Source: Membranipora membranacea (taxonomy: Eukaryota; Bryozoa; Gymnolaemata; Cheilostomatida; Membraniporidae). Taken from it: a stretch of 64,000 nucleotides of DNA. Shown here one piece after another: positions 1 to 13,211 of this stretch (position 1 is the stretch's first letter; the number at the start of each line of letters is the position of its first letter). The stretch is from the NCBI GenBank assembly GCA_914767715.1, contig OU612068.1, positions 31,124,001-31,188,000 on the forward strand, in the 5' to 3' direction. Under the pieces are notes generated by a model, which was not told the origin of the DNA, did not search any database, and saw only the letters and a program-made list of their open reading frames with translations. Position numbers and translations under genes: made by a program.

Positions 1-2493
1 CACACTGCCAATGGCCAGCTTCAACTCAACCGTGAATACTATTGAGAATTGATAATGCTACTAATGTAATTTATACGCACACCCTCTCATTACAACGAGA
101 GCGTTATGACTAAGCAAAAATCTAAATGGAAATAGCCCTATAGAATTTATCTACAAGGCTTATTATTAGAGTGTCAAAGAGCACAAACTAGTATCAGCCA
201 GGAGTAAAAGGTAGGGTATTGACAGCTCGCTTGTGAAGCGATGAATCAATGGTATTTTTTAATTGGTCACTGAGGTCCCCCCCCCCCCCCCGTGCATTGT
301 TCATTATCAGAAGCAGCAACTCATTAAACCTTGCATGAAATTATTGTAGGCTATAAATATTCATTTTTGACGTTTAACAATGGCCAAAATGACCAGTTGC
401 AAAGTTTGTGTTTAGTTTCATAGGTCAAACCATTCTTCCTGGTCAAACCATTCTCCCTGGTCAAACCATTCTCCCTGGTCATACGCAACGGGAACCAGAA
501 TATGGACAGTAACCAAAAGCCAAAATATTGTATATGCTGCGGGAATAAACACAGCAAATGAACAAAGTCTTGACTTCATCATCTAATGACCGAGTGGATG
601 AATTAAACCCACACTTACACAATGCTTAATAGCCTCAATAATATCAGCTGACCAGTTTTGTAAGTCACAAGATAGCGTTGTTGGGAGTTCTCATTATTAG
701 AAAGTTAAACATGTGGCTTTTTAATTGAGACTACAGCCAGAGTTTGATGAGTGATATAAGGAATTCATTACTTGTAGCATCTGACTGCTTACTAGCAAAT
801 TGCAGCTCTGTATTTGTTTATTACATCCCCGTCACCCTGCAACGTAACCAGTGGATCGGGAGCAACTCCGAATGCAGGCAAATGGACCAAACTTGATCGA
901 GCTATGGCGGCACAATCTATCATTTTCCACAGGATGTGAAACCTTGGAGAAATTACAAGCAGCTTTCTAGCTATTCACATGTTCAGGGTTGTGAGTAGAA
1001 AAAATATCATTTGGGGATCAATTTATGAAAGTTGGTGATTTTTAACACTAATAGTTCTTTTCTTTTGAGTGCGGCAATAAAAGTTACCCCTAGGCAGTTG
1101 TAAGAGGCCCCTGTTTGGGATACAAACAGTTTTTTGACAAATGCACTGAGGTATTAGTTATAGTTATCAATAAACGAATAGGATCAAATGAGTGCCAGAG
1201 CATTATTCACATAAAACCTCAACAGGTTATGACAGGTTATCTGTCCCATCGGAGAGAAGGAAATCCATAAATCATGCAAGAATTTGCTAAGTCATTGAAA
1301 TTGCGTGCCTATCACGAGCTTTAACATGGGAATATCTATGAGAAAATCATGTGACAACCACATCGGGGCGTATCATGTGTAGAAATCTATGTTACAGCAA
1401 AATACATCAGAGCAACAACAATTAAAACTTAGGAAGAATCTTGGATTTAGGACCAGAACTTGGAAAAATTCAAGGAAGAACAATCTGTGGTCATTTTTTA
1501 TCCATTTGTCATTCAGAGAAACTTCTGTTTCACTGCAGTCAAAAAATGTCCTTTGACAATAAAAACTCATCAAACACACATTATTTCTAAATCCACTGTC
1601 ATGTCCTGCTTGAGGGACGCTAGTTCTGATTCTAGTTCTTCCATCTCGAGTCTGATTGAAAGGGCATCAATGCTTACCCCAAAAATATTCACCACAAGTC
1701 TGAGTTTGAACTTTTGGACAAGCAGAGCAAGCATAGAGATGGAACGAACAAAGCCATTTAAGGAAGTTACTAATTGATGAATAATTCCCCTGGGAAATCA
1801 AACCTTGCCCATACAGATATGAACACCACCTTGATTAGCACACTAACCAGCTCACTAACTGGGGATTAATCTGGTACAAGTTTCCTGTCCACTCATCTCT
1901 GTCTCAGACTATCTGGCTCGACCAGCATCTAGTGCCCCTGCTGAGAGACACTTCATCGTTACAGTGAAGGCTTGCTGTACTATAAGGTGTGACTAGGGTC
2001 AGAATTGTCTTTCTATTACCATCATGTCCGGCCTATAGTCTTGTGTATCATTTATTGTACTGGTTATATTACCATATATTGTATTTGTTGTTGCCATATC
2101 TCCATCTGTCATATATTTGGCCCATGCCTTGTGTTTTCAGGGAGAATTTCATTATGATTTCTTTGAATTTGCAGTTAATTCTCAAATCTTGTATTTTCAT
2201 TTCCTCTTTCCAATGTAGAGTACTCTCATACCCAGAAATTCTGTAGCAGGCTTTTGATGTTATGTTATGTTTTTAATTGGATGATGTTGCAGTTTAATAT
2301 CATAGCACAAAAATGAAATATTGTTTCCCACTGAATACAGTTACATGAACATCAAAGTGCCAGCGGTTTATTTGAAGCGTAGGGTAAAACTAGTTGAAAA
2401 TTGAGTAATATAATTTGATTTAATTGATCATGAAACTTGTTTATTTAATTTATTTGATCAGCACAATGTGTAAATTCAAGTATAACTTATAAA
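1..2493. other. 3' flank of ferroportin copy A; no gene seen
   Basis: I see no convincing coding exon here. Much of the stretch can be matched by eye to the 3' flank of the second ferroportin copy at about 24.26-25.6 kb: for example, the segment around 40-200 resembles 24280-24440, and around 1440 resembles 25570. The duplicated unit therefore reaches past the gene, and its far end lies outside the window. The short open frames inside have no codon structure or splice signals that I trust. A 15-base C run lies at 277-291. Confidence 0.6.
423..480. repeat. 18-bp tandem repeat, about 3 copies
   Basis: Three consecutive copies of GGTCAAACCATTCTCCCT (the first with one T for C) are followed by a partial fourth. 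It is a small tandem array in the 3' flank of ferroportin copy A. No counterpart was noticed in the copy B flank, so it probably arose after the duplication. Confidence 0.9.
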
Positions 2494-3494
2494 TTATTTG
2501 AATCCTGAGTATGAAATAGAATTTTTTCTCACTTTATACGGGTAAATACCAAAGCTTACACCCCCTAAGCATATAAAACTGAATGAGAGTATAATAAGAA
2601 TGCCAAAGTGCTGTGTGTCTGGTATACCGATAACTAGTACAAACTTGAGCATATCCATGATCATATTCAGTGATGATTGTACGCCGTTCACTTCACAACT
2701 CCTCTCTGACTAGGATCCACCCTCTCCAGTAAAAGCTGACTTACCGACAAGTCAAATGTCCACAAACCTGAAGAACACATACATAGATGTTGATGTGTGA
2801 TTGCGGTCAAATGCTCTTCCTGGCAGCATTGTACCCGCTGGGACCTCTAGTATGAAATCTGGCACCGTCCCCTTGCATATGGCCGATCCTTACAATCTTC
2901 ATAAAAATGTATGATGAATCCAAGATCTACACCAATCCCACTTTATCGCTGTGTTTATCTAGTTTACAAGACATAAATGTCTGCGGTCCCATTCAACTTT
3001 ATAAATTGAATCTAAATGGAGGGAAGCAAAAATGTATTTGGATTTTGTTGGAAAAGTCTCCATTAAAAATTATGAAATGCTCCATGTGGAATACTAGCGC
3101 CTATGGATATTCTGTTGCCGCCTCTCTTAAAATTAATTCATGTTTAATAACCCTACAATTAGGAAGTCGTCATTTGGAAACGTCTGCCGCTGTAGCCACT
3201 TAAGCTTCATGCCCCAGAGTGAAGCTTTATTTTCACTGCTATTGGAAAAATGTTAGGGTACAGGATATCATTCATGCAATAGCGAATGTTTCTCAACCTT
3301 CAAAAATTGAGCGCGGGTGGGTGGGGAGGGGAATCCCGCAAATTTATGTTAATCAATCAAATGATTTTTCAATGTACATAAAATCGTCTTCTCATCTCTC
3401 TCCTAATTTACATGGCATGTCTCTCTTCCTAAGCTTGTTTGTTATTTCACTTCACTTTTTGCGCATAAGCTAAACTATTTTTTGACACCTCCAT

Positions 3495-3680
3495 TTGTAT
3501 AGAGGCTTTAAAAACACTACCAAGTTCAATTTTCGTGATAAACATTTACTTTTATATCATACAGACAATCTAAGATACAAAGTTTCTACTACATACAATT
3601 CTTTACCGTTACATTTGAGATCTAAAGAGAGGTTCAGTTCATTCAAAACTTTACTATTCAACCATATATTATCGACTTGA
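3495..3680 (+). mobile_element. Non-LTR retrotransposon 3' fragment (RT C-terminal tail)
   Basis: The frame reads like the extreme C-terminus of the reverse-transcriptase ORF of LINE elements: a run with RDKHLLLYHTDNLRYKVST, then YNSLPLHLRSKERFSSFKTLL, then a stop. The pattern (W/Y)NSLP, basic residues, SFKxxL near the end is typical of these ORFs. Only the tail is present; I found no upstream palm domain. It lies inside ferroportin copy A between E9 and E11, about where E10 is missing, so an insertion or deletion here may have removed that exon. Confidence 0.6.
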
Positions 3681-4480
3681 CCAACATCATTGATGATATT
3701 ATTTCCTTTCTGTTTCTCTTTTTTTTGTCTTAAAATAATATTTTTCTGGCACTGGATGCAAAACATTTCGAATGAGATGACTTTGAATGCCAATAAAAGT
3801 ATATATATATGTTATGGAAAGTATCCTACCAGGATGTTACTGACTGCCAAAACCAAAAGTGAATAATACTGTTTACTGCCCAATACAGGACCTAGTCTGG
3901 TGAATGGACTCAAATATCGATAATTCCTCATAAATGCCATTGTTCGCAAACTAAAGAAGTTCAACAAAGCGTATTATTAGCATGAAAGAAAAAAAAATCT
4001 GCTGTGTCATGACTATGGTAGGTCATAAAGAAGTTATCCAGATTTCATGCCACAAATGATGGCTGTGTGATAATGCACTACTAGTGAGGACAAATCTAAG
4101 TTAAGTGGTTGGCAAAAATATTATAAAAGATAATGATAATATTGTTGATATTTGCTCTTCTTGGAAAAGCGTTTAACAAAACATTCTCCAGTTCTAACTG
4201 TTAATTATGATCAGGCCAAAACCTTGTTGGTCGACGGTCAATGGTTATGTAATTAGGTGTATAATATTTGGGCTTGCATGACCTGCGTTGGATGGAGCAT
4301 GTTTTAGAGAAGATCTCATAAATATCAGCAGGGAATATTTGGTACTTTGATGAGTGGCTTGCATTTCACTCTAAAAAGAAGAACCAGTAATGCAGCTTTA
4401 TGAGTTTGACTACCAGGAGGACATTTGTAACCTAGAATCTAAAAGCTCTGAAAGAAGCTTCTAATAACGGAGCATAACGC

Positions 4481-4501
4481 CAAGGAGTAAAAGACTCCTT
4501 G
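4481..4501. repeat. Short hairpin CAAGGAGT/ACTCCTTG
   Basis: An 8-bp perfect inverted repeat has a 5-nt spacer. The same arm sequence begins the longer palindrome at 26581-26607, so the two may be related elements. Confidence 0.6.
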
Positions 4502-6590
4502 ATTGCGCCATACATACGAATGCACCAAATATCAACTGCCTATACAAGGTAGGGGAGGGTAGCCTTGTCTCGCGCCTAATTTTTTGTTTTGTAGCCGAGT
4601 GACAAGGCTAAGGGGATGGGGCTTGGGATAGCATTGTATGAAGTGCCTATAAAAACTTTTTTATCGAGGATTATCATATTATGAAAAAATCCTTATGTCG
4701 CGAGTGCAAAAGCACATCATGTGACATAATATCAGTTAGACACTCACGGTCAGGCGCTGTTGTAGTGATAAGCTGTGTAGTATTTGGTGTTATACTGAAG
4801 GGGCTGCCAGGACATCATACAGAGACCACACACAGTGAGAGGGCAGCTATCTCAGCTAATGCTCCAATCAGCCCAGATCGCTCGATCCCTATTAACACAA
4901 GGTGCATCTCAACCGAATACTAGAGAGTATACATTTTCTATGGTTATGATAAAAAACTTTCATTTCATATATAATCGGAAATCTCTCTAAATGACGGTTC
5001 CAACAACATTGGTCGCCGGATGACCCCATGTCATGACGTTGTGCAATCCTCTCAAAATGCTGAAAGAATGGTCATCTGATGAGCGTTATTTGGGAACATG
5101 AAGGTACACAAGGGTCACATCACAGTGAGCTATCAAGAATATAACAAGCTCATAACAACCTGTCACTAAACCCTGCTATGACTAGGCAGAAAACATCAAA
5201 ACATAATTAACTCCTGGCACAGCTGAGTCCAGGCAAGAAACTTGCAAAAACATAATTATAAGCCAACTGCGGAATGGTGCTACCAGTTTGAAATGACAAA
5301 TGAGGAAGAAACTCATTAATGTCAATGAAATGAGATTCTAATTGCTCCTCAGCTCGTTGCCTGCATGTTAGATGAAGAATTACTCAGCAAATTTATGTGT
5401 GTGACCATGTCTGGTGTTAACCAAGACCACTGAGCTGAGTAGTACATCAGTTTGTATGATCCTATACTACCCCACATTATCTACACTTAACATACGCAGT
5501 CTGGATGGCTTTAATAGAAATCTTATACTAGGGTAGTTTAGAGCCGTATCAGATCGGAAGCATCATATATTATTAAGTATCATCCCATGACGGGGTTTCC
5601 AAATCATTGTGGGCTTATAAGTTGATAAATCCGACTTTTAGTGACGAAATTCATGAAAAATTATATGGAATTTGTCCGCAAAACTGGCAGAAATTGATAT
5701 AATTGACTATCCGAATACCAAAATTATTTCTCAAACTATGTCCCTATCAATTTTCAATGCTGCAGATTCTGAATCAAAAATCGTTTTTATCCTAACATAA
5801 GCGGTTTTCAAGATAACCCTCTTTACAGCACGTTTTTCCTATGCGGCGTGGGTTAAAAGTACCAAACTGGAGAGAGGACAACTCTGAATTGTGGCCTAAA
5901 TCATAGCTGAGAAAACTGTCTATACAGCCTTTCATTTTTGGGTATGCAAATGAAGCAGTGATTCCTACAACAGCACTTAGGGACGTGAAGCCTCCAATCA
6001 TAGCGTTGGTAGTTCCCTGGTGGTACACATATGCAATTAAAAAATAATACTCGTTTTCACAAGAAGAGGGCAACTTTTAGTTCCGTATATATTTTTTATG
6101 CGACATTCATGTAAAATTTATTCACATATACAGGTATGTTTCACATGGTGAGTTCCAGACTAGCAAAAGCAAAAGAATGTGGGCGTAGGTGCGCTCACGG
6201 GGGGGGGAAGCTTACCATTGGTAATGTTATCAAATCCAAGTACAGTCATATAGACACACGCCAGGCCCAAGCCTGCAAACTTCACATCATAACTAAAATA
6301 CACTGACCATCCTTTCCTCAATGCCAGAAAAGGAGCAAACATCTTACAACAAAGAGAGGTACCTGTAATACAAAACATATAAGACAAAAGTTAGATGAGT
6401 AGTATTAAGGAAGGTGATGTCAAACATTGATATAACTATCTATTTTGGTTCTCACAGTTGTGGATGCGTGTAAGTTCATAGGGCTGTCTGTATATATGTT
6501 AATTCTTGTCGATCTGATTGGGCAGCGCCGAAAAAACCATCAACCGTTCCTGCCCATAAATAAGCTTTAAAGTTGGTGTAGGAAAATATG

Positions 6591-6803
6591 AGGAAGGGGG
6601 ATGCAAACCAGGCCGGGGGTCCAGGGGGGCGCTTAGGCCCCCGGCTGGGGCAAGGGCGGAGCCTCGGCTGCCGGAGCCCTGTGGTTATTAAAAATTAAAT
6701 CAATTTTAGCCAGATTTTAGAAATCTAATGGTTATGATATACAGCGGGGATGCACCCCCTAGACAAAGTAGGAAGGGGGACATCATCCCCTTGCATCCCC
6801 CCT
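6591..6803. mobile_element. GC-rich MITE-like element with 11-bp terminal inverted repeats
   Basis: The left end GGGGGATGCAA (6596-6606) is the exact reverse complement of TTGCATCCCCC (6791-6801). The interior is much richer in G and C than its surroundings and holds further GGGGG/CCCCC blocks. It sits in an intron of ferroportin copy A. I saw no coding capacity. A clean target-site duplication is not obvious, so the exact ends are approximate. Confidence 0.65.
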
Positions 6804-7070
6804 AAATTCTAACACTGGTGTAGGCTCAGTAGACTTTTCTAAGTTCAGATTGCTCTATACTATTAAACTTGTCACTGTGGGTCCATGACTTTGTTAAAAT
6901 CTAAAATCTAGAATAATTGTAGGGTGACATGGGAAGCATGCACTGAACACACGAGCAACGTAGAAAAAAGAGATGAGTTTTCTAGAATTTAAAATATGTG
7001 ATTACATTGGTAATAACAAGTCTAACAGTATAACACATACCTGATACACTGTCACTGGGTAGACGGTAAT

Positions 7071-7259
7071 TCAGAGATCACTTAAAACTGGCCTGTTTTA
7101 TAATTTCGACAAGCAAACTGGTGATCAAACCAGATTTTCAGCTGCTGCAGCCTGTATTGGTAACAATACAGGTGAGGCTAACAAAGGGCAAAGTACCCGA
7201 GGGACTGGTGAGTACCCACTATTGACCACTAGATTACAACAATAACGAGTCAACCATGG
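7071..7259. repeat. 189-bp block near-identical to 30074-30262 (copy A member)
   Basis: This block lies in the intron 5' of E7 of ferroportin copy A. It aligns without indels to 30074-30262 in copy B with 3 mismatches in 189 bases, whereas the homologous left flank is only roughly 80% alike and the right flank cannot be aligned. It contains a perfect 9-bp stem CCTGTATTG/CAATACAGG closing a GTAA tetraloop, and a 5-bp stem CTGGT/ACCAG. The function is unknown. It could be a conversion tract, a constrained regulatory or RNA element, or part of a young repeat. Confidence 0.8.
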
Positions 7260-10200
7260 CTACAAATATCGCATTGACAATCATTTCTTTCACTGAAGGC
7301 CAAGAGAGGAATATTTGTTAACGGATAGCCACAAACATGTACCCTGCAACCTATAATTTATTAGCTGTCAACAGTACATCATTATAAAGGTGTGAGATTT
7401 CCAGGTCTATATGTTCAGGATTGATCACAACCTCTTACTGGTGGATTATGTGAGTCCCCTATCGTACTGTTAGATAAACAGGTTTCTAACAATGGTAAAG
7501 TAAGTCGAGGTTACAGCCGCATAAGTCAAAACATAACCGTTTTGAATGAGACAAACGAGAAAATGATACAGTTATAGGAAGAAAAAGGTATCCCATTGGA
7601 GGAGAAAAAGGAAAATATTGACCAATCAACAATATCCATTACGTGAACTTCATCTAGAACACTCATACAAATTCGTGACCAAGTTGAAAAATATACGGTA
7701 TGGCCATTCGTGATGGAATTCTACCTGTAGGTAACTTGGTGTCAGTGATCAAATCTAGCTCAAAATATTGCAGCTTTCATGTCATACATTGATTTATGTG
7801 CTTGTGCGGGGGGGGGGGGGTCCAGATATGTTCCCCTGGTCCATGAGTATATATCAGTGGTCTTAGATATTTGGGAAAATAAAAAGGACCCTACAAAGCT
7901 GTTATATCGCATGCGGCTTATCAGTAGAGGGAAGCAACTCTGAAACAGGCAAACTGAATCAAACTTGATACAGTAAAGTGCGTCTATCAAACAAGGTGGC
8001 TAATCCCCTTATTTAAAAATAAAGAGCTCTCAGTGTCAAGAGGGAAGAGGGAGTCGGAGCTTCGCTAACCACTAGTCCCACTTATTGATCTAAAACGATA
8101 TACGGTCACAAACTAGGAAAGGCGATAGGGTTGGATTAAAATGAACTTACACATATTCTGTTCTTTTCCAGTTTCTTGAATCTGTGGCTCTGTAATCTCA
8201 GTTTTGTCTTCAGCTGAAATAGAGTTTCCTCATTATTAACTTGTGTATGTTATCGTGTTTTTAAACTTAGTCGATATACGGGGGGGGGGGGGGAGGGGTC
8301 ATTCAATTGAAAACTCCAAACTACCAAATTCCTTTTTGGCCATTCCCTGCTGATAAGGATGAGACCTATAAACGCTTGATATTTTCTGTAACTTTATATC
8401 TTCCGATGAATTTAATTTAAAGTAGAGCAAGTATTTTGAGCAAAGTGATTTGTAATCAGTTCAAAATGCTAAGTTCATCCTAACAGAGAGATCCACTAAG
8501 AAGGAAACTATTGATACTTATAAATGGGCACAGAGGTACCAACTAGCCATAATTTTGACTGTTAACAAAACAAATCTCAAAGTAAGATGCGTGGCTGAGC
8601 CACGGAGTAACAGATGATGAATATAAAAGTTGCATACTCCAATACATCAGATCTGTTTGTTGTGACAACATGAGAATAGGAAATGACTCAGGAAAATTTC
8701 TGAGTAACTCAGTACCACTCTGACCTTCATACCAGAGAGACTATGAAGATTAATGGTAAAATCAAACTATGAGGATGCCAAATCATGTTGGTATTTTGTA
8801 TCATATTTTTATCGCGTTACGTAAATATAAAGATTGGTAAATAAAAATCTTCCCTCAGGTAATGTGTACAGAAATTTGTGCTGTACACATCAATAGTTTT
8901 AAAACTTCAAGTGAATCTTTAATAATTTAACAGTTTAACATTGCACAACCAATTATGTCCCATGGTACAGATTTACAAAATGGGTGAGGATAAATTGCGA
9001 CATGCCACTTTAAAAGAATGATTCTATCGAAAAAGCCGACGCGAGGATACAGTGTAGATATACGTGAAATCAAAGTCCTATAGATGAATGCAGTATTATT
9101 TTTGATTTTGATTAGTGTTTGAATCATTTTTATTGAGGTAATCTTAATAAATTAAAAATAATCTGCTCGTTAGAAATGCTTAGTCATTTTATAATAAGTT
9201 TTTCCGACTTTTATGATATTGGATTGCATGGTACGGCATTATATCATACTATGAATGAATATAGAACCTACCTAAACCTATCACATACAATCTGTCAAGT
9301 GATATAAATACTGTTTCATAACACATCCTGCACAGGATATGAGTTCTGCAGATTTTGAATATCCGAATAAATCCATAACTGAATAAAAAATTTAGATCTT
9401 TAGTCAAATTCTGCCTAAACAGGGCAAAATCCCAAGTCTAAATCCATTTAACTTGGTAGATAAAGCTCTGATGTAATGCAATGAAAATAAATGTTCATGG
9501 GGCTTTTTGTCTAATTTCTTTGATGAAAGTTTTCAAAGATTGCAACTATTAAAAAACCGTAAAACAAAGCTACAAGTGGAAAAAAAACCTGCAACCTCAG
9601 AACTCTTTCAGAGAATGTTAGTGCATGGCTGTTTTTGAGCAGTATGTCATTACGCAGCATTAATCACCCATTCATATTGGCGTCTTTTCTTTTTATCTTG
9701 AAATTACTCGCTGTAATTTTATTGAGCAATGCATGAGTTGAAAAAATCTGATCCAACAACACAAAGTTTGGCAAGACTACCTTTGAGGACAAAAGATCGC
9801 TATCTGCGTTTTCTGACAGTTTTTACACTGACTTGTCAACAAAAAGTTGTGGCCAATTTATCGATTGAAAGGTTTCATGTGAGTTGGCAGATTTATCTTT
9901 TGGGTGCATCAAAAACCATGACTAATCACAGCTACCGAGAGTAATTCTGAAAAGTTGGATATACCTTCTCCTGGTGATGAGTTATTCTTGACAGCCAGAG
10001 CAGGTACTCTGTTATATATTCTCATTAGAAGTCCATACTCGATGAAAACGCTTATCAGATTCCAGGTGGCGATACATATGGCACTGATCATCATCGAGCC
10101 ATATGTCATGATTAGTCCGGTCAGGATGGGAGCGCATATGTTTGTTAGCTGATCTATTGCTCGCATCGTCGAGCTGAGTCCTGTGAATTGTGATATAAAG

Positions 10201-10492
10201 TGTGCTTTTGAGTGAATGGAGGACATGTTAAAATAAAAATAAATCTAACCAACATTTGAAAGCAGGTTTTTGAAACCTTACTGGGACTGGGATGTGATTG
10301 CCCCCAACACTCTTGATGATTAATATGTAGAGTGATATTATATTAATATTTCCATCTTATCTTGAATCACTCTTGCTGCTCAACTAATCAAAGTATTACT
10401 ACAATGTGATTTTATCATAAACTTAAAAATACTATATAGTATGTATTTATTATGTTTATGGATGTAATATATCTTTTGTAGGCCCAAATCAT

Positions 10493-10540
10493 AGAGTTGT
10501 CTTTCCCACTCCGATATTATTGTTATAAGCAGACAACTCT
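10493..10540. repeat. Inverted repeat AGAGTTGTCT/AGACAACTCT (copy A)
   Basis: The perfect 10-bp arms are separated by 28 nt, just downstream of E5 towards E4 in ferroportin copy A. The same arms occur at the homologous site in copy B (35068-35114), although the loops have diverged. Confidence 0.7.
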
Positions 10541-12311
10541 AAACTGTCAAGATAAACAGAGTACATAGCGCAATGAACTGAGTTCATTGCACTGTTGGTG
10601 TTTAAAATGGAGAAAATTCTGCAAGGTGGTCGAATAGCCAGCTAGACTCTTATTCTGCAAACGCTGTTTCCACCGACTAAATCTTACGAGCTAACTTAAC
10701 ACTGTCTCCTGTACATATAACAGATATCCAGTCTTTCTCGACTGAGATCTTCCTGCCCACACACTGAAGAGATTGCCGATCACTGTGATAGTGATGATGG
10801 CGGCCTCACATAGACCAGATCGCCATGCCTCACTGTCAAAATAAAGATCCATACAACTATTATATACAGAGTTTCTATGAAACACCGATCGAACCTGGAC
10901 GAGATAACCAAAGTATCAGCTCTAAATATTGACAAATTTTATGCCAAAATAAGATATGCACTCAAAGGTTTGATTTTTGTGCCCATTCCCTGTTTAACAT
11001 GAGCAATATTAAAAAAAAATCTCTTGTGATTCCTATTTTCAGGGCGGAGTACAACAATATAACACTAGTTCGTGTCAGGTCAGCGGTATATTACTTACTA
11101 AGAGAACTAAGTCAACAAAATGTTAAAAGAATGGTAATTGTAGTAATGCTGCATATCTAACAAGAAGAGCGTAAGTATTATATGATAATTACCTATATAA
11201 GAAAGTTCTATAGTAGAATACCAGACATACTATAGTATAGCACAGGCTGCAACAAGAATGTTTTGTACTGTCAATACCGTCCTCGCCACTAAAACCAAGG
11301 AGCAAAAACAATATGAAAGTAGAACAAACCATTATACAAAAAAATTCACTACATTTTTTTTATGTCACAACTTTGTTTGAGCATTTGCATCCAATCAATT
11401 TGTAAAGCTTAATTTGAGACTGGGGGTTTTGTGGTCCTCTTTTTTACCCCCCCCCCCCTTGTTTTGAGTCTAATTGGATAGCAGCTGGATCTTTCCTGGT
11501 TGTTATTTATTTCAAAATACTTAATACCTGACTTTGCAATAATGTCTTTGAGTTTTTTTACAATATAAGAATAGAATAGATATGTGTCTGCATCAGTGAA
11601 CAAAAACAATAATGACTAATTGATCACTTTTTGTCTCTGTACTTCCTGAGTGGATGATGATATCCAATGATCAATAAACATGAATACTTGCTGCCAGTTT
11701 GGTTACCTTCTAGCCGAGGGTAGTGATCTACAGCCTCTCCAATTAAAGCACCCAATAGAACCGTGGCAGCACCTATAGAGAAGCCATAACCAGCCACTAG
11801 TCTGAGATCATGAGGTGACAACTCAGCCAGATACATTCCAACAGCGTAACCCCACATACGATCACCCCATGAGGAGAGCAGGTGACTCAGGTAGATGGAG
11901 AAAGCTGTACTTTGTAAAAAGACTCCAAATCGCACATAGCATGGCAACTTCTCCTCTGCTAATAAACACAATAGGTATAGATGAGTATAACAAATCTCTG
12001 CCCTTTGCTCCTGGAGTTAGCTTTCTGTTGGAGACAGCTCATTTAGACATCTCCATGCAATGTAAGGTGGGGTTAGATTGAGCTTGGTGTATTATATAAT
12101 TCAAACGCAATTTTTTTGGATGGTCAAGCAACATATGTTTTTCAAAAAGGTTTAAAACCTGTTCAGACTCTGTCCTAGCCCTTCGGCTGAATCAAACGAA
12201 TAGGTCAAACTCACATTTCTTCTGATCTTTGTCAGAGCCATTCTGTATAACTTGTGAATGATTGTCCACAGCTGAAGCAGCCCGAACTTCCACATCACTT
12301 TCTCCCTCCAT

Positions 12312-13200
12312 CTAAAAACTGACTCCTGTCATTGATCTTAGATTCTGTCACCCCTACGGTACAGTGAGGAGATTAAAAATGGTGCTAGCCAATATCATCA
12401 AAACATATTGCTGATAACTATACAAGGAAATTATCGGTTTTTTTTGTATATTCATTAATATCATGTCAGTACTGGTCAAAGCAATTCGAGCAATGATTAC
12501 AATTTGATAAAAAAAAACAAGATCTAGCATATGCTCAATGGTGAGATTTCTGATAAACAAAAAAACAACTTTGCAGTATAGTCAGGTAATAGTAATATTA
12601 GTAATGCATAAATAGGTTTCTGCTACCAAGTGCAGTTCTTCTACAAGCTGGAATAAAGCAACCACTTCTTGATGAGACTCGCCCACCAGTGTCAATGTAG
12701 TCAAGGAGGGTATGGGAGGCGGATGAGCTTTGTGCAGTCATGGCATTGTTTGCCAGTTGTACAGAAACATTTTATAACCCAGTTGTGTCAAGTCTGCTAG
12801 CAGAGTCCTCATGATTTTGATATATGAGGCTGAGAAAGTTCCTTTATTAATTGTCTAGTCTCTCCAATTCTATTTCACCCAGCTGCAGGGGGTACCAGTG
12901 ACAGGTGCATTTTCCTACCTCCTGACATTATTATGCTAGTTTTAAGTAGATTGTGAGCACTCACTCCCAGTGGTCATCTCATATATCTGAAGGTGCTGAT
13001 AAAGGCCATAATATAAAAATCACAGTTTTTGTGTTATCATTTCTTATCATTTTGCCTAGTCTTTCTTGCTATGTATTGGCTGAGCAGTCTCTAAATAAGG
13101 CTTGTATGTGTATTAACACCGAGCGAGCGTGCGCTGATGACACGGCAATGTCATTGCCTTCGTACCCTACTCTACTAGGCGATGAACCAAACAAGACTGA
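12312..13200. other. Upstream region of copy A; promoter not resolved
   Basis: The first 40 or so bases upstream of the E1 ATG resemble the same position in copy B (shared TTAGATTCTGT motif on the plus strand), so the proximal promoter or 5' UTR was duplicated too. I looked for an iron-responsive element (CAGUGN loop with a bulged C stem) near either start and saw none. Confidence 0.5.
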
Positions 13201-13204
13201 GTAA
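12953..13204 (+). CDS. Small putative ORF with hydrophobic segment; unrecognised
   Basis: This 83-residue open frame uses an alternative first codon, so the true start is unknown. It contains a hydrophobic run (ITVFVLSFLIILPSLSCYVLA) that could be a signal or membrane segment, then CADDTAMSLPSYPTLLGDEPN and a stop. The last 25 residues have a recognisable relative at 16577-16645 (CADKTPMSEPLYFDLLGDGPN), so the segment is duplicated in this region. I do not recognise the family. It may be one exon of a gene, or coding debris from a repeat. Confidence 0.3.
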   Translation: MSTHSQWSSHISEGADKGHNIKITVFVLSFLIILPSLSCYVLAEQSLNKACMCINTERACADDTAMSLPSYPTLLGDEPNKTE

Positions 13205-13211
13205 GGATATA

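Larger units (their letters stand above)
2494..12311 (-). pseudogene. Ferroportin (SLC40A1-like) copy A, decayed duplicate
   Basis: Exon remnants match the intact copy B in order: E1 12215-12311 (ATG 12309-12311), E2 11707-11958, E3 11193-11288, E4 10688-10832, E5 9965-10180, E6a 8151-8213, E7 6216-6362, E8 about 5920-6033, E9 4748-4888, E11 2494-2767. Disabling changes seen directly: E3 has a 2-bp insertion (near 11230) that frameshifts into TAG; E4 has a 2-bp insertion (near 10760); E8 has lost its acceptor (AG to TG) and its donor; E9 has a Trp to TGA change (4815-4817); E11 has a 5-bp TTCAC duplication (2687-2696) that shifts into a stop, and its tail has diverged. I could not find counterparts of E6b (acidic loop) or E10. 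E1, E2, E5, E6a and E7 are still open. Exon identity to copy B remains high, so loss is recent or conversion has continued. A transcript is possible, but a full ferroportin is not. Confidence 0.9.

Noticed and set aside
12354-12560. Minus-strand 68-codon hydrophobic frame upstream of copy A
   Set aside because: Its composition is AT-driven and it has no counterpart upstream of copy B.
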